Shown one piece after another: positions 1-12,000 of a stretch of 64,000 bases of DNA. The DNA lies in contig NMRB01000918.1 of assembly GCA_002633025.1 (NCBI GenBank), positions 1 to 64,000 on the forward strand. The letters run 5' to 3'. The DNA comes from Notospermus geniculatus (lineage: Eukaryota; Nemertea; Pilidiophora; Heteronemertea; Lineidae). How positions within the stretch are numbered: the first letter of the stretch is position 1; every line of letters begins with the position of its first letter. The notes beneath the pieces were generated by a model, which made no database searches, was not told the DNA's origin, and saw nothing but the letters and a program-made list of their open reading frames with translations. A program made the translations under genes and the position numbers.

Positions 1-910
1 GGCGGTTGTGAAGACCCTGGGTACGAGGATGACCTGCAAGCTCTGGAGTGATGCTAAAAGGACCTGATTTCTTCAGGATGGTGCGGTTCCAGTCCATAAA
101 AAAATCGCTAAAATGGACATCTTCATCATCATAATGTATGCCGATAAATTGCGGCAAAACAATCAGAATCATGCCAACTTCAAGTAGGTAGATGTATGCT
201 ATACAGTGGACGATCTCTTATTATTCAAATCAGGGTCAAAGTTCATTTGAATGAGCCAATCAATGAGGCTGACAAGAAATGAAGGGTAGGTTACAAGGTG
301 CCTGCATTCACCCCTCACAATTCCCAACAACGAAGGTTTGGTCGGTGGGTGTAACTCCGGGGTGTAACCACTGAATTTCAGCCTTATTTTCAACAGGAAG
401 AAATTTTCCAGTCTATGCTAGACAAAATGTAATTTCCCGTAAATGAATAAGAATACCACAAATAACTTATAAAAATATCTCTGTTTTTCTTTCTCAAATT
501 GCCGAAAAGGGGCATAAAATTTCAGGTAGCTTACAATACAATTCTAAGATATTTCAACGTTAATTCCCATCACAATGATGAGACTTATCTATTTTCTGAT
601 AGAATTCTACAAACATCGCATCAAAAATTAAACAACGCAGACATCGCTTGGATTTAAAGGACCACAGTATTGCTTTCCAATCCTGCGTTAACCTACCCGC
701 GTTAAGGGAGACCTCTATTGACGACTTGGTAAACTGCGCATGCTACTACGTGCATTGTAGTGTAATCATACATTCTCCAACACTGGGGTGAAAGGTTTAA
801 CTACAGTATTGGAGAATGGTACCGGTGGCGCCGGCTGTCGACAGAAAGTGGCAATACCGTGGTGATTTAAGATAGCTCATACAAAACACTCACTCACTGA
901 TCCTCACCAT
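1..910. other. Left edge, no gene recognised
   Basis: AT-rich non-coding sequence downstream of FAM184A. ORFs here are short and without recognisable motifs. No RNA gene or known repeat was identified. Confidence 0.5.
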
Positions 911-1121
911 GTAGCAGACGGCATCTTTTGTCCAGCAGACGGCATCTTCTGTCAAAGTTTTGTCACATCCTATGGTATTGATTGAAAAATATTTGAAGAA
1001 ATGTTGTTCCTGTGAACCATCTGAAGAATGTTTCTTCAAACTTTTTCCAATTCATTCCCAAGACTTTCAGAAAACTTCAACAGAAGATACTGTCTGCTCA
1101 AACCTGGGGGCAGATGAGTTG
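911..1121. mobile_element. Fold-back MITE, GCAGACG family, copy 1
   Basis: Arms GCAGACGGCATCTTCTGTC and its inverted partner near 1075-1097 enclose a second inner inverted repeat (TTTGAAGAAAT/ TTTCTTCAAA). The same roughly 200-bp sequence recurs at 5347, 11629, 54640 (split) and 55038, so it is a mobile family rather than a one-off hairpin. No coding capacity. Confidence 0.75.
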
Positions 1122-1502
1122 ACACCAACGCACAGATGTAAGATAAAAATGTGCGATATTTTGATACAATGTCCGTTTGATAATCACAAATAAACAGCAC
1201 CACTTTATTTAATTGGTGAAACGCAGAGATTACCCAACTCAAATCACAGATAAACAAAATTCTATCACACCGTCTAAAGAGGGCACGAATCTTCATCACT
1301 GGTGGGTTGAATTTTTCTCAGGGAGTACGAATTGGCCTTCACCATTTTGACAGACTTAAAGCCACACGGTATTCAATTCAGAAAATCCGACGTCGTCGAC
1401 GTTAGTGTAGTGTAAAATGTACTATCCTCTATCTGAATACATTAGAGCTCTGCCTCCAGTTTTTTCAACATGTGCTGAAAACTAGGGCTTGATTCTTTAA
1501 AG

Positions 1503-1877
1503 TACCCATAATTTTCGGGCTATAAGGCGCGGCCTTTTTCCTTGAAGAAGGGTCTAAAATTGGGGGTGCGCCTTATAGGGTGGTGCGCCTGATCTGTGGC
1601 TTGAGTCCGACAATTGTACGTGGTAACAACACCCAACATGATTGATAGGCTTAATTTAATTAGGCCTATCAATCATGTTGGGTGTTGTTACCACGAACGG
1701 TCAATGCACACTGAGCAGCCATACATTGTATGTGTACAATATGCACTGAAGCATTCACTGACGGGACTACGCCTTATAAGGCGGTGCGTCTTATGTATGG
1801 ATTTCGTCAAAGATTTTGAGTGAAATTAGGGGGTGCGCCTTATAGTCAGGTGCGCCCTATAGTCGCGAAAATACAGT
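1503..1877. mobile_element. TATAAGGCGC fold-back element, nested
   Basis: Inverted ends TACCCATAATTTTCGGGC and GTCGCGAAAATACAGTA, with repeated CTTATAGGG/CTTATAAGGCG boxes inside each arm. Homologous to 9770-10076. The centre holds a perfect 32-bp-arm hairpin at 1619-1695. Confidence 0.75.
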
Positions 1878-1942
1878 ACGTATCAGGCAAGCATTTTGGG
1901 GACCTTCACGAGGCCACGAGACCTCTACCTGCACTCTCCTAA

Positions 1943-2135
1943 AGCCTAGGTCACACTGTGGCGACTTTGGAGGGCGAATCCCCGCGAATTAGAATGAAAT
2001 GGACCATGGACCATGTGCTCACACCTTTGGACATAATGTTATAATGACAGAGAGAGGTATGTTCATGGTCCATCGACCATTTCGTTTTAGTTCGCGGTGA
2101 TTCGCCTGCTAAGTAGCCACAGTGTGACCTAGGCT
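1943..2135. mobile_element. Harbinger-like MITE with TAA target duplication, nested
   Basis: 193 bp with inverted ends AGCCTAGGTCACACTGTGGC, flanked by TAA at 1940-1942 and 2136-2138. It interrupts the TTAAAGCC element, whose intact copy lacks it. TAA/TTA duplications are typical of PIF/Harbinger elements. Confidence 0.7.
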
Positions 2136-2475
2136 TAACATTTTGAAAATACTGTAAAATTCAATACAGAGGGGCTTTAAAACCTTTCGCATGCAATTCT
2201 CACATGGCACCATTTAAAAAAAACTCTTTAATCTCACTTGAAAATATCCAAATACCAATACTTCTACAAGTACAAAAATATTCACCCAGATCCCACTAAC
2301 GCGATCATTATGCTAGTACCCTCAAAGAAACAGAAAAGGATCATTTTCTTTAATTTCATGGGGTTTTTGTTGATTTTGAAGAAATTAGTACCCTCAAAAA
2401 AATTCTGGCAGAGACCCTGCCAGTGTAATTAAGACACTTCCCAAATAAGAATACCAGTCAGTCCCAAAGGTGTCC

Positions 2476-2835
2476 TTAAAGGAGCTCGACGTCCAAGTTG
2501 TAAACACGATATTCACTAGTCTCGGGCACCCAGCTGCTTGGTCACCCAGCCGAATCTGAGGATCGAACGTTTGTGTCGCACTACCTGTGGAACGAAACGG
2601 TTGGCTGCGCGAGACTACATATTCACTTCAGTACATATCACCGATAATAGGTGGCAGCACAGCGTGGATAGAGAACCAGCGAGTGGTTGAGTGAGTTGCA
2701 TTGGACCGGGCACCAGTCTAACGATCACGGGGCGCTACTGGTGCTGCCACCTTCACGAAGGAATAAAACTAGTTTGCTAGCCACTGTTTGTAAACAAACC
2801 AGTTTGTTTACAACTTGGACGTCGAGCTCCTTTAA
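2476..2835. mobile_element. TTAAAGGAGCTC-ended element, copy 1
   Basis: 360 bp bounded by TTAAAGGAGCTCGACGTCCA and its inverse; contains AACAAACCAGTTTGTTTAC hairpins. Lies just downstream of the FAM184A stop. Relative at 26710-26968 in inverted orientation. Confidence 0.7.
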
Positions 2836-2899
2836 GACCTCCAAATTGAAGTACCGGTACTTAAGTGGGAGCAGTTTTCAATTTATTAAAAGCTGTAAA

Positions 2900-3073
2900 T
2901 CACTTGACAAATTTCTTGTGTGGTACTTGTGGAGGGGGCAGGGGTCTGATCTTGTTAAGAGATTCCTCATGAAGTGGTGACCCTGGCAGGGGGTCAAGCT
3001 TTGCACCAGCAGTTGAGTTGAGAGATGGAGAACTCGTCCATTTGTAGGCATTTTTATCTCCTTTCTTAGGTTT
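2900..3073 (-). CDS. FAM184A: FAM184A last coding exon
   Basis: After acceptor ttatttcag this exon encodes 57 residues from KPKKGDKNAYKW to PPQVPHKKFVK, then TGA at 2900-2902. It matches the proline-rich FAM184A C-terminus. An AATAAA on the minus strand (TTTATT at 2882-2887) lies 13 nt past the stop and is a possible but unusually close polyadenylation signal. Confidence 0.9.
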   Translation of the reverse strand, partial: KPKKGDKNAYKWTSSPSLNSTAGAKLDPLPGSPLHEESLNKIRPLPPPQVPHKKFVK

Positions 3074-6000
3074 CTGAAATAAAAAGTGCAAAAAGATTAG
3101 GATACGGGGCAAATTCTAGATGCAAGGACCGCCGCATAGCCGCGTTAACGCGAAGTGAGCAAATAGCTTAGGACGAGGTGGGTCACGTCATTCCATTTTA
3201 CCTTATAGATGATTTTCAGCGCGAAACTATTCCAATTATTGCATTAATGAAGCCAAGGCAGACGTTGGTAATCACAGTACGGCTGTAGATATGCATGTTT
3301 AAAGGGAGACATCCGAAAGATATTGCCCGGCGGGCACTCTTTGTTTTTGTTTTGATTAGCGTGGTGTCACGGTCGATTAACAGATGGCGCTGTGCGTTAT
3401 GGCACAGGCCCCGAGAGAGCTCAGTGAGTTCAGAACACGTATCTAATCAAATGAAATGGCCAGGGCCATTGTGCTCACCTCTGTGATAAGTCTCCGTGGT
3501 TAAGTGTGAAACTGTGACTCTCATGGTGAATGTTGAAGGATCAGGATAGATAAGATAAAGCTGAACACACCAAGTACTTTCCTGTCTAGGTCACAGATGT
3601 CAAAAATTCTATTTTTCAAGATGGCCACCTGGTGGCCACACATGACGTTCGTTGGGACTGAAATTTTAGCAGGAATGTACAGGATACTTGCATAGATATT
3701 TAGGCAACATTGAAAACATCGTAACATTTACTACCGGTGAGACATGGCCAAAGTCAGTTTTTCAAGATGGCTGCCTGGCGGCCATATTTGATGTTGAATC
3801 TGACTGAAATTTACCATATATTTATATGGTAGCTAGATACATAGTTTGACAAGTTTAAAACATCCTACCTACTCCTATTTATAAAATGTGGGTCAAAGTC
3901 CATTTTTCAAGATGGCTTCCTGGCAGCCATATTTGAAGTCCGATCGGGTTGAAATTTTATGGCGCTATGCGTTATGTATGTACATGTATCCTCTATGTAC
4001 TGTCAACTGACAGTTAGAGTGTAATAAAAATTCTAATTCTAATTCTTCTAAAAAGAGTGCCCGCCGGGCAGTATCTTTCGGATGGCTCCCTTTAAGCAAA
4101 TGAATGGGGTGTTTTGTCATAATCGGGGTTTAGTGATGATTTGGAGGCAATTTTATCCTGTTGGGTATGATACAGTGACGTCATCAAATGAAACCAATTT
4201 TGTTTGCAGCGCTCCCACTCATAGTAGACCACTAACCTTGACCATGGGATTTAGCACACCCACGTTCGGAGACGAATTGAACACTTTGTTGAAGTTTGTC
4301 TCTCGATTGACCAGTTCCATTTGGTAATATTTTTTATCATCCTGAAAAAGAGAAAAACATTGTGGCGATTACATCTCATGAAGTCATAATAAATGCAAGT
4401 ACTGCTAGAGTGTTCATATTAATGCACCGGTCAATTACAACTCTGTACCCCCCTTATCAGACATTCGACATTTATTCGACGCCTGGGAAAAAAGTGGTCG
4501 TCCAGGAATCGACATTTTTTCACCCAGAGCACAATATCCTTGCTCCAGGAATTCACTGTTTCTTCTTTTCTGAGATTCAGAGCATCACTTTTTTTCACTT
4601 GTCGGAACACAGAACGCCAGGAATTCGACGTTTTTACGGTTAGTCTAACAAAAACTACGAAAAAACAAACAAGTGAGAACCCCATTTCATTTCGTGTTAC
4701 TCACTCCCCTAGCAGAGAATTGACGAACTATATTAGCTGTTCCATGTAATATTTGCCACCCAGCTGATCTGCTGATGGCTCGGCATTTGTCCTGGGGAGG
4801 GAAAACAATGGCAGATGCAGTCATGCCATGCTGATTGCTGGTGTTAAGATTTCTAACACGTGCTTGATACCGACGTAGGTGCACATGTCACATGGCATCG
4901 ATTTTTCATGCTCTCTCCTCTCATCTTATGGATTGGGGTGCCATAACTACTGAAAACTGGGGAAAATATTGAAAAGTTTACTGAAGACCATTTCTTTCTG
5001 ATGGCTGGCAGCTACATGTATGGCCTCAGAGTCGCCGAGTGCGCCATGATGCTGAAAACTAGATCGAGGCTGGAAAAACGTGGTTGTTGCGATGACTGAT
5101 CTCGATCGCCAGACATGCGACGGTGTTTCGACGGTCCTGTACTGCCCGCCGACAGGAATTCACCAAAGATCATTTGTTTTTATTTCAGACATTCGACGAA
5201 AATTCACTGCTGATTTTTTCTCAGGTCGTCAGGCACTCGACGCTAGGGAAAGTTTTGAAACCTCAGGATGCGACGCTAATTCGGCGTCGCATTAGCGTCG
5301 ACCCCTGATAGGGGGGGGTACAGAGTTGTCATTGACCGGTGCATAACTCATCTGCTCCCACAGTCCAGCAGACGACAACTTCTGTCAAAGATTTCTCACA
5401 TCCTTTGGTATCAATTGAAAAATATTTGGAGAAATGTTGTTCCTATCAACCATCCGAAGAATATTTCTTCAAATTCTTTCCAATTCATTGCCAAGGATTT
5501 TAGAAAACTTAACAGAAGATGATGTCTGCTCAAAGCTGGGGGAGATGAGTTAACCCAATATAGCTGCCTATTTTTTTGCACTTTCCATCTGTAGCTTTCA
5601 CCGCCCTGAACCACCATGAAATGCCACTGCATTAAGCTGAATAGAGAACAGTGTAATGAATCGAGGCGGTTTATGGCGGTATCGGCGTCTGGAGACATGG
5701 CGGATTGTGGTGCTGCCGGCAGTAATTGGTGATTTTCATTGAACTACATTAGAGGTGATGGGGATTTATCATTAACACATTCCCCGCCATTGACGTGATT
5801 TTTCGTCAGTTGCTTCAGGACGGTTCCCCGCCATTGATGAGATATTCCGGCAATCGTAGTTACAGCCACCAAACGATAGATGGACCCACTGGCCATCTTG
5901 TCTCACTGTGCTTTCGACGATCTCATTGAACACGGCCNTCTGGAGACATGGCGGATTGTGGTGCTGCCGGCAGTAATTGGTGATTTTCATTGAACTACAT

Positions 6001-9000
6001 TAGAGGTGATGGGGATTTATCATTAACACATTCCCCGCCATTGACGTGATTTTTCGTCAGTTGCTTCAGGACGGTTCCCCGCCATTGATGAGATATTCCG
6101 GCAATCGTAGTTACAGCCACCAAACGATAGATGGACCCACTGGCCATCTTGTCTCACTGTGCTTTCGACGATCTCATTGAACACGGCCTTGAAATAGGTG
6201 GAGGTTTGTTTGTATTGTAGTGTGGTTTAAACCAACATGGCGGTGCTCGGGAGGCGTTTTATCCATTTTTTTTGCGAAAAAACATGCTTTTTTGTGAAAA
6301 TAGCAAGTTTTCTAATGATTGTGGAAAGAAAGTGGTTGGACTTAGAACAAAATGGTTTTGGTATCAGAAACAACGGTCTTCGATCTTTCTATTGACATGT
6401 TCTTTGTTCCCATATCTCAAGTGATAAATTTTCTGGAGAAATTTGAAATTTGGTAAAAATCGCTAAAATGCTGGCGCTGGCTGGTTACTTTTTAAAAAAA
6501 TGCTGGCAGGGAATGTGTTAACGTAGTTGGACATAACCTTCTCCTTACCAGCAGTTTCTTCATCGCGAGTTCCTTATCCGATACAGCATTCCTCAGACGG
6601 TGAATCAGTTCAAGATCCTCCGGCCGTGATTCTCTGTTCCTAAACCGTTCCTCCGCCTCCGCCAAACTGAAATAGACACACACAAAACCATTACTAGTGA
6701 CTACTAGTGTGCAGGTTGGTGAGCAGTTCCTTGGTGGCTCCGACAGACAGAAATCAATCTTAGGTGCCGAAGGCCCCAGGTGCAAGTATTTGTACCGGTA
6801 CTTGTATTTGTATGTTTTCCATCAGGGCTGAAGCTATACCATATTAGACAAATCCCAAATTCCCACAGATCTGCGGACTTCCGCCGAAATGGCAAACAGA
6901 ACCTCGACCTGAAATCAGCTGACGTGACGCAATCCATGATTCAGCAATGGTCGACTCTGACGCAACGTCATCGAACTTACTGTCGTCACAAGATCGTGGG
7001 GTTCTCTGCGTCACGTCATTCAGTGTCAGATGGTTTCAGACCGAGGTTCTGTTTGCCATTTCGGCGGAAGTCCGCAGATCTTTCTCGTTTTCGTCAATTT
7101 GGGATTTGTCTGTTGGCCCTGGTAAGTACGGAAGAGGCAATCTCAAGCTACTCATGTTCCTCACTTGGATGGGGTCTTTTACTTGCCCTTGCAAAGGCAC
7201 AAGGTACAAGGCACCACGGCTTACTGTTCCATGCGACGGACTGAAGAGCCAGGGATGATATCCCACATGGCCAGGGCTGGATTCGAAGCTGGGACCTGCC
7301 GCTTGCTTAACAGACGTGATGACCACAGGGCTCTTTCCCGGGTGGGTGGGTGTCCCCCACAGACCTAATACTTACTCCATCTGCAATGCTGCTATTTTAT
7401 CCTTCAGCATTTCTTGAGCTCGGTTGAACTCTTCTAACATTTCTTCGGTCTCCCTCAGGTGGTCAGCAGCGATGTTGTCTAGTTCACCACGATGGGCCTT
7501 GGCGAGATGCTCCTCACGTTTTCTGAAACAACATAAAATGTGATGTCAAGGCTGCCAGAGTGGTGAAGTGGAAACGTCCGCACCTGTCACCTCTGAGGTT
7601 CTGGGTTCAATCCATCAGCATCATGACACAGCAAGCATTTCCCCTAAAAATAACCAGCTAATATGGCTAGACTTCATCAGTCACTAGACCAATCATTAGG
7701 CTAGATTTGATCAAACATTTGCTGACATTTTAACCAATCATAAGGCTAGATTTGACTATACCGATCACTTGCCTAGATTTGACCGATCACTCGCTAGATT
7801 TGATCGATCACTTACCTAGATTTGACCGATCACTTGCCAACATTTGATCAGTCAGTTACCTACATTTTTGACCAATCACTTGGCCAGATATGACAAACAA
7901 TTTGGCAAGAGCTAGCCTCTCGCTCGTGTTCACCAAGGGAACCTTAACTCTACCTAATCTGTTGGTTAGCATCACTCCTAACTCGGAGAATCTCCTGGCC
8001 TTTACTGTCCACCTCCTTCGCGAGATCGTCCATGGCAGCCTGTAACTTGGCGAGCTCATCTTCAAGATTTTTAATGTGGCGTTCTCGATGGCGAATATCC
8101 TCCTGGAGCTCTTGAACCTGGAGGTCGTACTTCGTCTCCTGCAATGGACGAGAGTTGTGTGTGCAAGAAAAGCTGTGAACCAATTAGGGTCTGTCGGTTG
8201 AGACTGAAAGCCGTGGGGGGTACAGTATGACCTCCTTTACTGGACACCTCTGCCAGCAGGACACCTCTCAATTAGGGACATCAAAATTCATAACTGGTCG
8301 TTTCTGTTCATTTTGACTTCTGTAATCAGGACACCTCTTTATTAAGTCCAGTCACCTGGCAGTCCCAGAAGTGTCCGCACTGTATTTCAGGGGCGTAGCT
8401 AGCTTTTATGGCCTAGGGGGGCAAAATTGATTGAGTCTGGAGGGCAAAGTTGCAGGGGGGCAAAATTGATTGAGTCTGGAGGGTGAAGTTGCAGGGGGGC
8501 AAAATTGATTGTGTCTGGAGGGCGAAGTTGCAGGGGAGGGTCTGGGGAGTCCTCCCCAGAAAAAAATTGAAAATCTACATCCTCGCGGATGCATTTTCCC
8601 CACATCTGACAGCACAATAACTTGGCTTGAAGAGGGAAAATGACCTTCTAGAGGAAAAATTTGCTTTGTCCCTTTTTGCTCTGGGGGGGAGCATTTCCTA
8701 GCTACGCTCCTGTATTTAATATGTTGGCCACATACCTTCTGTTTGGCGAGTTCAATAGCTCTGTCTAGTTCCATCTTAGCCGCACTCATCTGCGCTGAGT
8801 GGGCCTTGGTGTATTGTTCAATTTCCATGGAATGCTTGTGGGTCAGTTCTGTCTTTAGCATTTCTGGAAAAAACAGGAATGTGAAACGAAACTCAAATCT
8901 GTTTGGCCTGGCAGGTCCTGGGTTCGAATCCTGGGCCATATGGGATTAATCATCCCTGGCTCTTTGCGTCCGTCGCATGGGACAGTAAGCCGTGGTGCCT

Positions 9001-12000
9001 TGTACCTTGTTCCTTTGCAAGGGCACATAAAAGATCTCATCCAAGTGAGGAACATGAGTACATGTAGCTTGAGATGGCCTCTTCCGTACTTACCAGGGCC
9101 ATTAATGCTATGACTTCAGCCCCAACAGAAAAATGTAACACAAATACAAATGTGAGGAGGTCTAGGAAAACCCGTCGGATATCGCATTTGAGGAAAGTGT
9201 TAATGGCCTTGGTGAACCCGCACATTTCAATAGCTGAAATGTACAACTACGTAACAGGTAAACAGTAGCAGATCAATGCACAGGCAATCTGACAACCCTT
9301 GTTGATCATTCAGCGACATCCGACCGGTTTTCCTAGACCACCACACAAATACTCAATGCGCCATCACAACGTACCGATTTCTTTTTTGTGTTTCTCCGCC
9401 AGCGAACTCAGATCCGCCGCACGTTTCTTCGTGGCTTGGTCCTGCACGCTCTCCACCGTGACCCGATGAGCCGCCATCTGCGCCGCAATCTCCTCCATAT
9501 GCTTCCGTTTCAAATCGTTTTCTAAATCCTCCACTTCCTGCCGTTGTTTTTCTTGCATACGCCGAATTTCTTCCCTTTGATTATTTTCCATCCATTTGAT
9601 TTTCCTGGAATAGTCGTCAGCGGCAACGAGCATCTCTTCGCGGAGTCTGCGGGCCTCCGACTCCATTTCTTCTCGGAGTTTTTCAAGTTCCGTGCTCTTT
9701 AATTCATCTTTATTCCTCATGCTGAGTTTCAGCTGTGAAATCTACAAATGAGAAAATCTCATGATAACATACCGTATTTTCGCGACTATAGGGCGCACCT
9801 GACTATAAGGCGCACCCCCTAATTTCACCCAAAATCTTTGATGAAATCCATACATAAGAAGACGCACCGCCGTATAAGGTGCAGTTTCGTCAGTGAATGC
9901 TTCAGTGCATCATCCATGCATGCTTGAATGCTTGGGTTCGTCAGCGTCTTGACACTTCTGATCAAATTGTTGGACTCAGGCCACAGATAAGGCGCACCAC
10001 CCTATAAGGCGCACCCCCAATTTTAGACCCTTCTTCAAAGAAAAAGGCCGCGCCTTATAGCCCGAAAATTACGGTACATGTAGATGGAGCCATGATGGCG
10101 GTGTGGTGTTTCCAGCGGCGTAGCTAGTGGGGGGGCAGGGAGTCAAATGCCCCACCGCCCCCCCCCCCGGAGCAAAAAGGGACAAAGCAATTTTTTCCTA
10201 TTATAAAAGGTCATTTTCCCTCTTCAAGCCAAGTTATTGTGGTGTTAGATGTCGGGAAAATGCATCTGAGAGGAAGTAGATTTTCAATTTTTTTCTGGGG
10301 AGGACCCCCAGACCCCCTCCGACATCGCCCTCCAGACTCAATCAATTTTGCCCCCCTACACCGTACAAGCTAGCTACGCCCCTGGTTTCAGGTTTCTGAC
10401 TAGCGGTCAGAAAGTCTCGGGTGTGAACCTCACTGTGGCCTGAGACTTTGGGCAAGTCTCTTTGCCTTACTGGCCTCCACCTAGGTATGGGTACCGGTCG
10501 GAAATGCTCAGATTGTGTGAGCAGCTCATCTGAGTTCTACTGAAAGGTTTCAGCATCAACTGGGGTTAAAGTGTGAAGTTGGATGGTAACCTCTACTGTT
10601 AGTGTTATTGATACAAACCCAAAACTAAACTTTTACTCTAACTTTTTACTTTAACATTAAGATGTATGATTTTCAATGTGGGTAATGTAATGTGGGAGGA
10701 AACTGGTGCTCCCAGAACAATCTCCTCCTGGGACTGGACCAAGACTTGGAATTGGATCAAATTCCTGACACCTGGGCATCACGAGCAATTACACATGAAA
10801 AGTTGACTCTACCTGTTCGAGGAGTTCGTTTATTTTAGTCTGCCAACCCTCTTTACTGGCTCTCATCTCATCATCCTTCATCCTGGTCAGCTGGGCCATC
10901 GCAACACGTTTATCCTCATCTTTCTCCACAGTTATATCATGGCGAAGTTTAGCACTTTCTTTCCTGAAGCAAAATGCTCAATTTTAGTTTTCAATGGTAT
11001 AAAAACAGGCCAGGTTGAAAATTGTGTGGTTTGGGTAATGAGGGGGAGATATGTGACCCACTCCACCAAAATCAGGCACTTGTCGCAAGTGATCATCATT
11101 GGTCATCAGTTTACTAAACTATTATCACTGCTGTCCACTACTATTGTCAACCTGCAGAGACGTACATTCCAGTTATATGCCGTTAACCCTTTCCCCGGTT
11201 GCTAGATCGGGTCACATTTATTCTGGTATCAGGACAGCTCCCACTGGACAGCTCCCCNNNNNNNNNNNNNNNNNNNNNNNNNNNNNNNNNNNNNNNNNNN
11301 NNNNNNNNNNNNNNNNNNNNNNNNNNNNNNNNNNNNNNNNNNNNNNNCCCCCCCCCCCCCCCGACAGGAATCTGTCAAAGGGAGTTTCTCTCTCTACCAC
11401 AAGAATGGGTCACCAGGGGAAATTCACAAGTGACCGGCAAATCAAGGCTACCTTAACGTCTCAGCCCACTTGTTCTCCAACTCCTTTGTCAGTTTATCCA
11501 GTCTTGATTCTAACTCTGCCTTATGGTCCAGTAAACTCTTTTCATGTGAACTCCGTAACTTGTCTAACTCGGCCTGTTGAAACAGAGCAATATCACTGTA
11601 ACTTTTGTATGAACCCAAATATCTTTAACTCGTCTGCCCCCGGAGTCCAGCAGACGACATCTTCTGTCAAAGTTTTCTCACATCCTATGGTACTGATTGA
11701 AAATTTTTTGAACAAATGTTGTTCCTGTGAACCATCTGAAGAATGTTTCTTCAATTTTTTCCCAATTCATATCCGAGTGTTTGCAAAAAATTCATCAGAA
11801 GATACCGTCTGCTTAAACCTGGGAGCAGATCGCTTCCTCAACAGTATGAGTCGCTATCTACATCTTTTCATATCATCTTTTCATATTTGGTTATGAGGCA
11901 CCATGTTTCTATCTGTTGATAATACATTTATGGGGTCTAAATCCAACCGTTCAGAAGTTAGCTGTACATCGGGTCCCATTCTCCTGTACAAAGCTCAGTT

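Larger units (their letters stand above)
1356..2180. mobile_element. TTAAAGCC-ended element carrying two nested insertions
   Basis: Ends TTAAAGCCACAC and GAGGGGCTTTAA are inverted. The intact relative at 36197-36467 (271 bp) shows that 1503-1877 and 1943-2135 are later insertions into this copy. Deletion derivative at 12474-12575; further pieces near 21615 and 24385. Confidence 0.75.

Noticed and set aside
11099-11896. 265-codon plus ORF
   Set aside because: It runs through the N gap and the GCAGACG MITE and overlaps a real minus-strand exon.
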